The notes beneath the pieces are model-generated. The model saw nothing but the letters and a program-made list of their open reading frames with translations. It was not told where the DNA came from and did no database searches. 64,000 bases of DNA. It comes from Struthio camelus. Taxonomy: Eukaryota; Chordata; Aves; Struthioniformes; Struthionidae. The stretch is taken from positions 76,675,987 through 76,739,986 of the forward strand of contig NC_090942.1 of assembly GCF_040807025.1 (NCBI RefSeq), written 5' to 3'. The translations under genes and the position numbers were made by a program. Below, in pieces: positions 46,701 through 57,494 of the stretch (position 1 is its first letter; every line of letters begins with the position of its first letter).

Positions 46701-49700
46701 AGCCCAGGCGGTGCAGCCAGACCCGGGACTGAGTGTAGGTGTGTTAGACAGAGCTCCACTGCCTGCTGGCTAAATATCCCAGCTTTCCAAAAGGCAAGGA
46801 CATGCATGGAGCCCGGCAAAGCCCGTGCGAGAAACTCATCAGGAGGTTGAAGGAAGAAGTACTCAGATTTACACTGCTGACCAACAGAGCAGAAATGTCA
46901 TAAATCAGTGTAAAATGCTCCTTCAAAAATTCCAGGCAGGTCATTTTCAACCCTGATTTTAAAAGGCAAAAGAAAAAGGAAGTCTACTGATGGAAATTAT
47001 CCAGTCAGCTGGGAACCGAGCCGGAGCCCGAGGCAAATGAAGGGTCCAGCTGAGTTCACAACACCTTTGGCTGCGCTCTTAAAAACTTGACCCAGGAGGC
47101 GTTAAGGACTGCTGAGGACCATCTGATGCGGTGGTTCCCAAGCTGCGTATTGAGGCCACTGGTGAACCACCAGCACAGGCTCGCACAGGGCTGCCCGTCC
47201 TCCTGGTCCCCAAACCAAGGACATAGGGACAGGGCAGGTGATCGTGGCCCCTCACAGGTCCCTTCTGCCTCAAACTGTGGGACAGGGAGATGCTCAGCAC
47301 TGTGGGCAATCCTGAGAGCACTGCTTAAAAAAGGAAAACACATTCGTTGTGCTAGATCATGAACTCCTCAGAGCAGGAGCTTCCCTTCTTACGGGGCTGG
47401 AAAATGCTTAGCATGGAGGATCTGTCCCTGCAAATAAATCACAGTCTTCAGATTGATCATAAAGGCAGCTAAAAAAATAATAGTGTGCATAAATAGTTTT
47501 ATATTATTGTTCACCAGCAGCAATTACTGCTGCGGGGTTAAATGCAGTCTCAGACTGCAGGGGAGATGACCTCTGCTAAGGTGTCCGCTCAAAGAAAAGT
47601 TGAAAGCCTCTGCTGTAACCTATGCTGCTTCTTATGCATAGCCCATGATGTTTATTGGTTTTCTGTCATGCGACCTGACCTACCCTGGCAGCATAAAAAC
47701 CCTGTGGGCATTCAATGGTAGCTAGGATGGTGCTGTTTGGGCTCACAAGCCCAACTTCATAAGCTGTCTGATCCTTTTTGATAGTTAATTATACAGACAA
47801 AAACTAGAAACACATCCTGGAGGTCATGCCAGATAGTGTCTTTGCAGGTCTGACTCAAAAAGCCCCTCCAGGTAAGTTCATCAGACCTTTTTAGCCCTGG
47901 TGTCCCTAAAATGGGGGTTAGAGCTCTTCCCTCCTCACAAGTGCATCCAAAAGTATGAGGTTCTTACACGTACAGCCATAGTGCCATCTTACACGTTTAA
48001 CTTAAATACTTCTTCTGGTATAGAAGGGAGTTTGGGTTTGAAAAATATATATTTTTTCAACTTTGACATGTTTTGCATCTCCTTCCTTGCAGGTCTGCGT
48101 GGTGTCCTTAGTCGGATTTGTTATGCTTTGTATTTCATACCAACCTGATGAGAAGACATGTGTGCAGTTCACAGTAAAGGTACCTAAGACTTTTTTTTTT
48201 AATTCTTTTCCCTGTCACGTCATTAAATGCAATCAGAAAAGTTTATGCTGGGGATATTTTTAAGACCGTATGAAAAGAAGTGAGAGTGCACCCGAAAAGC
48301 AAGAATAGTTTTCTGGTATTTTGCAGACAGATAAGGAAGAAACTGCAGCCTATAAAGGGAAAATTCTAATAATAAATATTTGAAAATAGAGCAAGATACC
48401 GTTTTACTTCCCATATTTTAAGACTACCAAAGATATTTAGATCAACAGAGCTAGAATAATTTGGGAAGTGTTGACTGAAAGATTGGGGGTTACTGATTAA
48501 GTAGAGACATAGAGAGCTGTGTAAGAAGCAGTATGGGATAAAACGGATCCATTTAAATCAAGTTTTACTGCACCTGTCTCTGGGTATTATGTGATCGAAA
48601 AAGCAACTCAGCAGTTTTGCTCCTCACTACGAAATGCAAGACTGCCTGCATGGGCACAGGCAAATCAAAAAGTGCGGCTGGAAATCTCTACTACCTGCCA
48701 GCCGCCTCGGTCAGGAGCGGAGAGGCGGCACCTTAGCATCCGCAGCCCCATTTCCGAGCACGGCGCCTTGTGTCGGGCGTTAGCAAACCCGGGAAGAGCG
48801 TCAGCAAACCCTGGGGACAGGCACTCCCCCACGGAGGAAATTCCCTTCTGAGTGTAGCGGGAGAGGCAGAGAAACCACACACCACATCCTACCTCGGTCC
48901 CCGTACTGCGCTGCACAGGCGCTGATGGGCAACCAGAAAAGAAATGCCCAGAATGCTTGTTCCTGCGGGGATGTTTTTAACACCGTTTACCTGGGTTGTT
49001 TTCCCTTAGCCGTATTATTTTGAGGGCTCTTGATATTTTGCAGACACGTAATAACCAGGAGAAATACCAACACAAACAGCCCAAAATAACAGTGATTATT
49101 AGCTGGAAAAGGTAGAGTGAAAGCAAATGCGAGGAATAGATCTTCAAAAGCTGGCATTCATCCTCTCTTAGAAATTAGGCCCCAGCGTGTCTTTTGTGCC
49201 TCTATAAAGCGCCTCCTGTACTTATAAAAAGAAAGGGAGACGGCGAGCAATTGTTTCCGCACTTTGATTGCGTTTCGCTTCTTGTCCCGTCACCTCTACC
49301 CACGCAAGGAAGCCTTACGGCTGCCCTGCCCGGGGAGCTGCTGGGATGGGCGGCAGCTGCCACGCCAGGCTTTTTATTGCTTGCCCTGCAGCAGTAAATT
49401 GAGCTGGGCGTTCAAACAGGAAGGGAGTCATCCCTCGTGATGGCAAACAGGCACGTCAGGTCGTGTGGGGCAGCCCGGCAGCGTTCGCCGTAGCGCTACC
49501 GCCGGTCCACGCAGCGAGGGAGCTGGGCCACCTCTCCCGCAAGAAAATAAGTATTTTAGAAGTGCTCCCCGAGCGATGCAAAAAGGGGTTATTCCTCATG
49601 GTCTGTCAGAAGTGGAGCTCAAGCCTACCTCAAAAGGCTTCTGGCTTAGTGAATAGCCCATGGGCTCTTCCCACCTGAAGAATCCCCCCTGCCAAAACAC

Positions 49701-52700
49701 CCCGTCCCCAGTGTTTCCATTTTGCATTTGTGCCACAAAGCTCGGTCAGTCTCGTGCTCTTCACCTCTCCCGCCCCGTGTCCCCGTCTGGAGTCATCAAC
49801 CCGTGGCGCCTCCCCTAATAATAATAAATTTCCTATTCGGCCTGATCCAACGGAGCTTCTTCTGCCGGGCTCCCGTCACGTTATAAAGGGGAGAGTCTCT
49901 CTCTTGTCAAAAAAAAATTAGAAATATCTTAAATTCTTCTGCGTGCTTCCTGGGCTATCTACTGATCTTGGACATGTCGCCCTGTCCTGATCACAGCACC
50001 CCCTAGGGTGGCAGGCAGTCCCTGGTTGTCCAGCCGGCCGGGCCCACGGCCCCAGCCGTGGTATAACCCACTCGCAGCCTGGGCCACCAGGACCTTTGGC
50101 AAAGATCCCCGCACCCATTTCTGTGAACCCCACCGACTTCGTCGCTAGTAACTATGGTGAGCCTTTTCCCTGAAGAACTTGATCCATCTGAGATGATTTA
50201 TTTTCTTTCTGGCATGCAGTAAAACTGCTGCCAGCAGGCACTGCTAAAACATTTTTTCCTTCTTTGAGGAACCCGAAGGAGGATGAGCTGCCGCTCTCCG
50301 ACCTCGTCATATGTTGCTCCTTCCCGCTTCCTTTTTCTCCTTCGATTTAAGCAGCAATCACAGTGTCTATCTCTCTGAAGCTGTTAAAACCCATTTTTCC
50401 AGTGGCAAATTCTAGTTCCTGGGCAGAGCTCGCCACACAGTTGTATCTGCAATGTTAAAGTTGCCTCTAGGCCTGGCATGTGATTAATCTGCTGACGGGA
50501 TCTCAGCACTCGCTGTCTTGTGCTCCTTCCCAGGCAGTATTTGCATTTGCCTCACCTCTGGTATTTGGAAATGTGTTCGTTTCCAGCTACTTGCAAAGAG
50601 AGTCCTCTGCAAACATCTGGCGAGGATAATAAGCTATTTGGAAATTGCCCCGTGTCCCCATGCACCTCTGTTCGCCTCTGATGATCGCTTTAAGAGCTGC
50701 CCGTGTATTCTGTGCGTTTCAAAGCCATTTCCTTCCTTGTAGGTACCTCACAGGCAACGCCTGCTGCTGTACCTGAAGCGTAGCATAGGCTGTTCCTTTC
50801 GTGCTATTTCGTATGCACTTTGGATGGAAGTTGACAGCTAAAAAAATACCTGCTAGGGAAAAATCAGGCACACCATGTAGTGTCGGCTTAATATCTCAGC
50901 TACTGCTCTGGATCCAGGGGGCTTCCAGCCACTCCGCTGGGGAGGCCCGAACGGCGTCTGTGTTGGCATCGCACAGCAACGTTTGGCCCTCAGAGACGAG
51001 AAACATTCACCAGTGTTGGTCCATTTTCCCCATAAAACATCTTTGCACTATCTTTTAAAATACTATCATAGTGCTACAAATTACTGCATCTTTATTTAGA
51101 GGGTTCTGTTAATTAGCAGCTCTCCCTTTTCTGTGTGCTTTATACTAGTAGGTGTCCTTGTTTTCTAATTTCACCTCTGCCGTGGACCTTTACCATGAAA
51201 GCTTCAGGGGTAAAGTAATTGCATTTAATAAAAGTCACCCTCTTTTTGAAGCTGCCCATGGTTTAAGGCTGCAGGGGAAGTCATTAAATTTAACAGTAGC
51301 CAAGACTTGGAAATTAAGAGATTGCTGTAAGAATGCAGTTATTTGGGGGAGAAAATGTATATACTGCTTTCAGCCCACCTATTTTTTTTCGAGCTGACAA
51401 CTGAATGGGAAGATTGATTCACGCTGTAGATACAAGACAAATACTCCAAGCCAGCGAATTTTATCAAGACGTACAAACTTGGCATTTCAAGGTCATAAAA
51501 ATGCTTTTATATTGATAGTTTACTTGTGGCATTGAGGTTAATAAAAGAGAGAGCGAAAGAGAGGGAGAAAAAAGCTGCTGTTTTAAAATAACAGATTCCC
51601 AGCCGTGCCACGTGTCCGACACATAAGACGCCAAGGAAAATAAATGTTTCTGCGCTGCTGCACAGAACCAAAAATGATATTTTGGCTAAACACAGAATTT
51701 GATTTTAACATGCCTTCACGCCTGTTTTGCATGCAGCGCAGCGGCTGCCAGCTGCAGCTATCCAAGGCGAGGCGACTCCGTATGCTCCGCTCTCCGAAGG
51801 CCTCAGAGCCCCCCGAAGCGGCGCAGGCTCTGACTCACTGCCCGTCCCCCCGTGGAGGTGGGGGGTGGACGCCGTGTGCGACACATGATAAAAGCCACCC
51901 TTGCTTTTTAACCCACCTGCCGCTGGGTTAAGGGGTGGGGAGGTTACAAACCGGCCCCTACGGCATCCCGGGGGGCAGCACTGGGAAACGGCAGGGGCTT
52001 GCGGCCCTTTCACGCCTTTGAAAAGCTTCTCCTTCCCGTCTGCGGGCTGGGTTTTTGGAAGCGGATTCAGCCTGGGCCACGCGTCCTCGGGCCGCCTCGC
52101 GTTCCCATTTCGCGGGGCAACCTGGGGAGCTGCTTTTGCCGGGTCACAAGCCAGGGATTAGACACCTAACTGCCCGATCTGCAAGTAAAACCCAATTTGT
52201 TTGGGCAGACAAACCAAGAGCTGGGAGCAGCACATGAGCAAAGCTGCAGAAACAGCTGGAAAAATTAATATGTTAGGCCAAGCCTAAGTCTGCTTAGCTC
52301 TTCCTCAGGACAACCACGCTAGTTTATCTCAGCTGGTGATTATAACACCAGCCAATGCAGGTACGGCGCTGGAGAAACCTGCTCCTGCCAGAGGGCTCCT
52401 GGCGCTACAGAGGCAGAGATTTCCCCGAGTTCGTTTCGGGCCTTAAAATTACAAGGGAGTGCTCCTATCAAACATGCAAGGCAGAAACACCCGTTCTTGG
52501 GGTGGCTGTAGCCGGCTGAACTTTGCATCACTGGGGATTTACAGCTGGCTTGCAGTTTTGAAGCGCGCTATGTGCAGATAGTACATTGAATGCACACGTT
52601 CCCTGTAAAAATGTACGTGCGTGCTTTGGTTCTGTGCTCCTCCTTCTCTGTGCAGCTGGAAAAGAGTGGTTTTTTTTCTTTTTTTCTTTTTGGCTTTCTT

Positions 52701-53070
52701 TCAGCTGATGTATTTTCTGCTGAGTGCCCTGGGTCTGGTTGTCTGTGTTCTGGCGGTGGCTTTTGCTGCACACCATTATTTGCAGATGACGCAGTTTACG
52801 TGCGATACCGTCCTCGAGTCTTGCCAGTGCAAAGTGGACACGGCGGACCCCCTGGGCAGGACCTTCGTTTACCAGGACGCGGCTGACTGCGGCAGTGTCA
52901 CCAGCACGCTCCACCTGTACTTACTTCTGCAGATGGTTCTCAACGTGATCGCAGCCATCGTGTGCCTGGCGGCGTGCTTTGTCATGTGGAAGCACAGATA
53001 CCAGGTTTTTTATGTGGGCGTTCGGTTCTACCCATTAACGGCTACCGAAGGCCAGCAGCAGAAAGTATAG
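34487..53070 (+). CDS. SSPN: SSPN (sarcospan), tetraspan component of the dystrophin-glycoprotein complex, three coding exons
   Basis: The coding exons are 34487-34798, 48093-48179 and 52705-53070, joined in phase 0 to give 254 codons plus TAG (human about 243). Sarcospan is an integral membrane protein of the sarcolemma. It associates with the sarcoglycans and stabilises the dystrophin complex. The N-terminal 57 residues are charged and cytoplasmic. Cys58, Cys59 and Cys61 then precede TM1 (about 64-88), and TM2 is at about 101-120. TM3 is at about 135-156 and TM4 at about 201-228. The large loop between TM3 and TM4 carries Cys166, Cys173, Cys175 and Cys195. The C-terminus contains KHRYQVFYVGVR, a near-invariant family segment. 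The start codon has A at -3 and G at +4. The frame is open for 158 codons further upstream, but that reads into the minisatellite. The gene is intact. Confidence 0.97.
34815..34885 (+). repeat. Polypurine (A-rich) tract just after the SSPN exon 1 donor
   Basis: Runs of A broken by single G or AAG occupy about 70 bases, starting 16 bases after the donor. It may be a decayed A tail or a simple-sequence expansion. Confidence 0.8.
36907..36975. mobile_element. Short palindromic amniote interspersed repeat
   Basis: The block is an imperfect palindrome. GGGCCAAGCTCATCCCCGGT at the left pairs with ACACCAGGGTGAATTTGACC at the right, with TGTAGCTCCACTGGAATT in the middle. Repeats of this form are common in turtle, crocodilian and bird genomes and look like MITE-type non-autonomous elements. 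I cannot name the family. Confidence 0.55.
37783..37940 (+). mobile_element. MIR/CORE-SINE copy
   Basis: The order TTGCCACCGACTTGCTACGT, TTTGGGCGAGTTACTTC, TGTTTCCCCTGCAAAGTGGG, CTTTGAGATCCTCGGATGAA, AAGCG matches the MIR core and 3' region in sense orientation. Confidence 0.7.
38279..38390. repeat. CA and AT simple repeats
   Basis: A short (CA)n run at 38279-38296 is followed by (TA)-rich sequence to about 38390, inside SSPN intron 1. Confidence 0.75.
39955..40015 (+). mobile_element. MIR fragment
   Basis: The block contains GAGCCTGACTCGGACGCTGG and TTCCCAGCTCTGCCGCTGAC, matching the middle of MIR in sense orientation. Two CACGTG motifs (39949-39954 and 40006-40011) flank it. Confidence 0.5.
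41090..41290. other. AT-rich block, possible conserved non-coding element
   Basis: The block has several homeodomain-like cores (TTAATAAAAG, AGCTAATGG, CAATTAGCC) and is unusually free of recognisable repeats. It looks like a developmental enhancer by composition alone. Conservation cannot be judged from one sequence. Confidence 0.2.
43988..44060 (+). mobile_element. MIR 5' fragment
   Basis: GGCCTAGCGGTTCAGCGCAG, then TCCTGGCTTGAGATCCG, resembles the tRNA-derived head of MIR (GGTCTAGTGGTTAGAGCA, then a B-box-like part). Confidence 0.5.
48093..48179 (+). CDS. SSPN: SSPN coding exon 2
   Basis: Twenty-nine residues (105-133) complete TM2 and the short cytoplasmic loop (SYQPDEKTCVQFTVK). The acceptor CTTGCAG ends at 48092 and the donor GTACCT starts at 48180. 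Both ends are phase 0. The length and junctions match the mammalian exon. Confidence 0.96.
48180..52704 (+). other. SSPN: SSPN intron 2
   Basis: This intron of 4.5 kb has GT-AG ends. It holds no recognisable gene, and no repeat was called with confidence. Its last 40 bases are a strong pyrimidine tract. Confidence 0.85.
52705..53070 (+). CDS. SSPN: SSPN coding exon 3
   Basis: This exon encodes residues 134-254: TM3, the cysteine-bearing extracellular loop (FTCDTVLESCQCK, then DCGSVTS), TM4 and the C-terminus. The acceptor TTTCAG ends at 52704 after a long pyrimidine tract. Stop TAG is at 53068-53070. Confidence 0.97.
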   Translation: MMYFLLSALGLVVCVLAVAFAAHHYLQMTQFTCDTVLESCQCKVDTADPLGRTFVYQDAADCGSVTSTLHLYLLLQMVLNVIAAIVCLAACFVMWKHRYQVFYVGVRFYPLTATEGQQQKV

Positions 53071-53191
53071 GGTCTGGGGCTGGGGAGGGAGTGAAAGGTG
53101 TCAGCGTACTGCCACCACAGACACCACAAAGGGATGAGCTTTCTAAAGATTGCTGACTAGGAAAAACATTCACACATTTTTAATGAATAAA
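53071..53191 (+). other. SSPN: SSPN proximal 3' UTR with polyadenylation signal
   Basis: An AATAAA at 53186-53191 lies 116 bases after the stop codon and could end a short transcript. Mammalian SSPN has a longer 3' UTR, so later signals may also be used. Confidence 0.45.
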
Positions 53192-53779
53192 TTTTTCAGT
53201 CATTTTAAGAGCAACGCATGCGGCTGCTATTGCGAAAGGCCCCTTGTGAGACTATCTAGAGGTCATGTAAAGTCCTAAAGATGCAGCTGCACAAATACTC
53301 ACCAAAGAGCATCTTTAATAGTTATAGACAAACTGAGAGCTTAAAAATCACTGGAAACTCATCTGCAGGGCCACAGCCATTCAGACATAGGGGCCACTTC
53401 CTTCGCTGGTGGGAATCTGTTCCTTGCCTTCAGAGAAGCTGCACTGATTTCTACCAGATGAGTCCAAACTGGTCCCGACTGTTTAATTATAATTAAGCCG
53501 ATCATGCTTAGGGAATATATTGTCTCTTGGATTCTCTAGGTGTAATCCACACTAGCCTGATGGGGATTTACTGTATGGATATGTACCAAGGGAGGCCAAG
53601 ACCTCTTCAAATGCAGACCAGCAGCAAAAGTGAATAAATTGATGACTACAGTATAAAACATAGATAAGATTTCTGAGAGTGACTAACGATGTAGGTTACC
53701 TAATCCAATTACTAATTAACAACCAATTAGTAGGTTGACTAATGGTGATTTGTTGGGCCCCACTTGAGACCCCCATATA

Positions 53780-53880
53780 GGGGCCTGATTTCTGAAGAAC
53801 GAGTGCTCAGCACTTTGTGAGCAAAGATCAATTTAAGAAACTTTGAGCTGAGCTCCTGAAACGGAGGCCCCTAAATCACT
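53780..53880. mobile_element. Amniote interspersed repeat fragment
   Basis: GGGGCCTGATTTCTGAAG, then GTGCTCAGCACTTTG, GAGCTGAGCTCCTGAA and GGCCCCTAAAT, follow the order of a very common sauropsid repeat (GGGCCTGATTTTCAGAGGTG, then TGCTGAGCACC). The family name is not known to me. Confidence 0.5.
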
Positions 53881-53969
53881 AGTCACGTTAAAAAATGGTG
53901 TTGACACTGTTATAATTGTAGGCTCCCAAACCCGGCGTCTAGCCAGTTCCACCAATTATACTCAAAGCA

Positions 53970-54046
53970 CAAAAGGCCAAATTCGTTTTTGGTGTAACTC
54001 CTCTGAAGACAATCAGCCTCACACACCAGCAGTGGATTTGGGCCAA
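53970..54046. mobile_element. Short palindromic amniote repeat
   Basis: GGCCAAATTCGTTTTTGGTG, then TAACTCCTCTGAAGAC, closed by GTGGATTTGGGCC, forms an imperfect palindrome like the one at 36907-36975. Confidence 0.5.
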
Positions 54047-55726
54047 CAGCCCTGAAAGATATATCCCTGCAACAATAAGTATTTTTAAAATGGGGCGGAG
54101 GGAGGGAAGCAAGAAGAGACTGTCGGTCTCCTAAAGACATCATTTGTAATAACGAGGGCAAGAAAATAATGATTTTTTAATTAGCAGCACAGAATAAAAA
54201 ACTGCATCCAAACAGTGCTTTTTCACCCTGAAAAAGGTGCCTGTAAAAGTGCTTTACGTGTTATTAGCCTTATAGTGAGACAAATACGTTGATTTGTCCC
54301 TTGAACAGTCAGTCCCACTTGCACAGGATGAACTGTCTAGATGCAAGACCAGTCCTGAACTGGTCGCAAGTTGTGCTGCCTGCCAATGCCTGTGCAAAGG
54401 CAAGGCCAGGGGTGTGGGAGCCCTGCGATAAGTAGGGGCTGCTGACCTCTGCCAGGGTGAAAGTGCCTCCGAAGTGGAGTTGGACAGCAATCACATACCA
54501 GAAAAATTGTGCAACAATCATTAGCAAGGACGAAGCGAATAAAATTTCTATAAGGCTTCAAACAAACACAAACTTTCTGTTTCTGTAGCAAAAATAGCCA
54601 CCAGTGAGTCAAAAAGCTACTCTGGTAGAAAGCTAGTCATATAAATTGCTCTAATCCTACCCGAAAAGTATCTTCCATCCCAGGCTCACATGTCTTCCCA
54701 GTCCTCCCAGAGTGTGGTCAGAAGACCACAGCATAGTTAAGCCTCTTGTGGTCTTCCTCGAGCCCTGCTAGGTGTATTTCTTCATGCTTTTGTCACTGAA
54801 AGGGCTTCTGGGTAGAGGTAGCTTCAGTCACCAAGGTGCTCTCTGTCAGGCTGCTAAGCAAGGACCTTTTCAAAATGCAGATTCTGAGACCAGCTTCCAA
54901 ATGGCCTTTTTTTTGTGCCTAAAGATAATAGGCACTAGTAACCGTGGCTGCAGGGGTCACATGTGCAAGAGTGGCCATTCGCTTGCCCACATGATACCAC
55001 CCACATGAAGTTCTCAGCCTGACCCCCAGCCATCCTCAGATCAAGCTGAGATATTGGTGGCCTGTGCAGGAGGCCAAGCACGTGGGATTCGGTCATTGGC
55101 TTTGGCGAGGGCTGCGTGGCCATGGGTGCGATGCTGGACACCAGTCCACCTCCTGTTGATGTCAGAGGAGCTCGCCGGAAGCGCTGCTCATGGATTTGTG
55201 GACAAGCTAGCTTCCCATGCAAGACGTACGCGTAAGAGTGCCTCCCACATGACGTATCCGCAGATATGAGCTTGCCGTTCATCCCTCAGAGGACTCCGGC
55301 TGTGCTCACAGGGAAGCTGTTGAAGGGTAGGGCAAGATCTTCAGCACGCAAAGGATACACGTGCCTCTCACCTATACTCAACACACTCGTTCCTTCCTCA
55401 GTGAATTACCTTCCCGTTCCTGGCACAGCCCCTGCAGGCACAAAAGCTGCTCTGATGGGCCAAAAATGTGAGCCCTCCTCTTGGCAAAGAAGATAACAAG
55501 AAGTGCAAAAGGGACCTGCGGAGGCTGAGCAAGGGCTGAGTTTTGGGGCTAGCTCCTGCCCCATCACCCGGAGCTGCACCGTGCCGTCCGGAGAAGCGAG
55601 AGGAAGGCTCTGCCAGCAGAGTGGGGCACATTTCCCACTGTGTCCCTTCCCAAATTCCCTGCTGTAGTCTACAGAGGGCCTATGTTTCAAGCTGGGCTTT
55701 ACCGCACCCTCAGTTTCACTCTGCAG

Positions 55727-55921
55727 ACTACAGCACACCATTATTTGCAGATGCACCCTGAATTGCACCGAAACGCGTTTAGCGGGTCGCTCCCTAACGA
55801 AGCCGGCCTGCCGGGGTGTCCCGTGCTAGCACCAGAGGAAGGCCGGGACCAGGCAGAGCGGTGGCGAGGGATGGAAACAGACCCCTCTGCCCTGCGGATC
55901 TATTTTAGCTTTAGGAAGTGA
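55727..55921 (+). CDS. Candidate alternative terminal exon of SSPN
   Basis: A splice-acceptor-like TTTCACTCTGCAG ends at 55726. From there a phase-0 frame of 64 codons runs to TGA at 55919-55921, so it could join exon 2 in frame. Codons 3-9 read AHHYLQM and lie in a 21-bp block (55733-55753) identical to exon 3 at 52768-52788; the flanks are unrelated. An AATAAA follows at 56325-56330. The remainder has no membrane segment or known motif. Mammalian SSPN is reported to make a shorter isoform, microspan, from exons 1-2 plus a distinct C-terminus, which makes such an exon plausible. It could equally be a small sequence duplication without function. There is no transcript evidence here. Confidence 0.25.
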   Translation, partial: TTAHHYLQMHPELHRNAFSGSLPNEAGLPGCPVLAPEEGRDQAERWRGMETDPSALRIYFSFRK

Positions 55922-56324
55922 GTTACTTTAAAAGGGCAAGTTTACAATAACGAGGATTGCCCAGCACAAAACCTGACGCTGCTTCGTGCCTTTTGCCAGC
56001 AGGTCCCGTGTCGCCCGCGGGCTGCAGACAGCGGGTGCCGCTGGTCTGCCCGGCTGAGCTGCGTTTCCACCAGGGATGAACTTTTGTCTCCCTAATCCTC
56101 TGACCTCCGTCTCACCCATATGTTTTCATTCCCCGTCTCCCACAGTCGTTCGGGCCCTGGATCCCGTAGGCCCACCCCTACCAGATGGGACCGGGCTTGT
56201 ACTGCTTGCTCAGCCTCTGCCTCCTGGAGTCACACCTCCCGGGACTCCTCTAGAGCACTACAGACACAGCAACAGTGATCACAGCGATGCTGCAAACAAT
56301 TGCGGAGAACAGAAGGAAGATATT

Positions 56325-56330
56325 AATAAA
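56325..56330 (+). terminator. Polyadenylation signal AATAAA
   Basis: This canonical hexamer is 404 bases after the candidate alternative exon stop and 3.25 kb after the main SSPN stop. It could end a long SSPN transcript. Confidence 0.3.
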
Positions 56331-57494
56331 ATATCCTGCTCCACTTAGAAAAATGTGTGTTTTAGTAACGGTGCACCCTCTGCTTTTAAACACTGCCACA
56401 GAGTTTGGTCACTAGTTAGCGCATTGCAGCTTAACCCTTTGCTCTGGAAGAAAGCAATAGTCGTCGTATATTCTACTGACATTTTATTGCTTAATGAGTA
56501 AATAGGGGTCATTTTGATTTGGCAAAGAATAACTTCCGTATTTCCTCTCTATATATCTCAAGAGCGTAAAATCAAAACAGAAGGGGGAGAACAGGAAACT
56601 GATACGGTAGCTTTTGGAACCAGTTTTCTCCTGGGTATGGTTTTACAACATGTATTTTGCACAGATCAAGAATTTCGGAAAGCTTTAATTAAAGAAGTTT
56701 CATCTACCACAGCATATTCAGATAGCAGCAATCTTGTTTCAGTGCTGGAACTCACATGGACTTCTCTTCAAGAAAGGTCGGGACCTGCAGTCTAGAAAGT
56801 GAGGAGGTGTTGAAGAAAAGAACTTTTTTTTTTTTTTTAGTCCTCGAAATTTATTCACTGGATAAATTCCACAAAATAGGGTAGGATTAAACCACTCTGG
56901 ACATACTGAAATTATGAAGGCCTCTGTGTAATTTACTCTCAAGCCCTAGGTGTGATTCTCATTTGCACCCTGGCCACTTTACACTGTTTTCACAGTGTAA
57001 GGGGGTTGTAAAGAAGGCATCAATCATTTTTGCACCTACTTCATGGCCGTTTTACACAGCTAAAAGGGCCCTTTGTGTAAATGAGACCTCAAGCCCTAGA
57101 GAACTTAACAGAGAGGAAGGAGATCCTTTCTACAGGCTGTGCTGGACCCTCTAACGGGGTCTACCGCTGGGCTATAACTCTCCGCTGGATTTTAATAGCG
57201 TGGCTTAAAGATCATCAGACTCAATTAAGTTCAGCTCTGTACAACTTTTCCAGTGGCCGGATCCGTAACCTCCCAGTTGCACGGCTGGCCCCCACGGACC
57301 GTGCACAAACAGCGATGATGATGCATGGATAACTGCATTGGTTTTTGTTTGTTTTTTGTTTTTCAAAAGGAGAAGAAGCAACTACCACTTTCCTCTGGTT
57401 TTGAGGCATTTTGATGTTGTGCTATGCAAATAGGGGAGTTACAATAATGGCAACGAAAAGGGAACTGAGACCCAGAGCATCACACGGAGCCTGA
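56331..57494. other. Spacer after the last SSPN polyadenylation candidate
   Basis: No gene is recognised. 56945-57090 (GATTCTCATTTGCACCCTGG, then a TTTACAC...GTGTAA palindromic part) resembles another amniote interspersed repeat. A T run lies at 56826-56839. Confidence 0.4.

Larger units (their letters stand above)
34799..48092 (+). other. SSPN: SSPN intron 1
   Basis: This intron of 13.3 kb opens with a polypurine stretch (34815-34885) and a GC-rich flank to about 36000. It then contains a palindromic repeat (36907-36975) and MIR copies (37783, 39955, 43988). CA and AT simple repeats lie at 38279-38390, and an AT-rich block at 41090-41290 may be conserved non-coding DNA. A 319-codon minus-strand frame (35885-36844) and a 265-codon plus-strand frame (38619-39416) are open but unrecognised. 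No nested gene is supported. Confidence 0.8.
53192..55726. other. SSPN downstream region with amniote repeats
   Basis: This may be distal SSPN 3' UTR or spacer. Two palindromic repeats lie at 53780-53880 and 53970-54046. Minus-strand frames near 54250-54612 are unrecognised. 54770-55500 shows short frames only. Confidence 0.35.

Noticed and set aside
47127-47215. GTGGTTCCCAAGCTGCGTAT and GAACCACCAGC region as a named transposon
   Set aside because: It resembles a common reptile repeat opening, but the match is too short to assign.
56146-56348. Second possible alternative SSPN exon after a CCCGTCTCCCACAG acceptor-like site
   Set aside because: In phase 0 the frame stops after seven codons, and no similarity to SSPN supports it.
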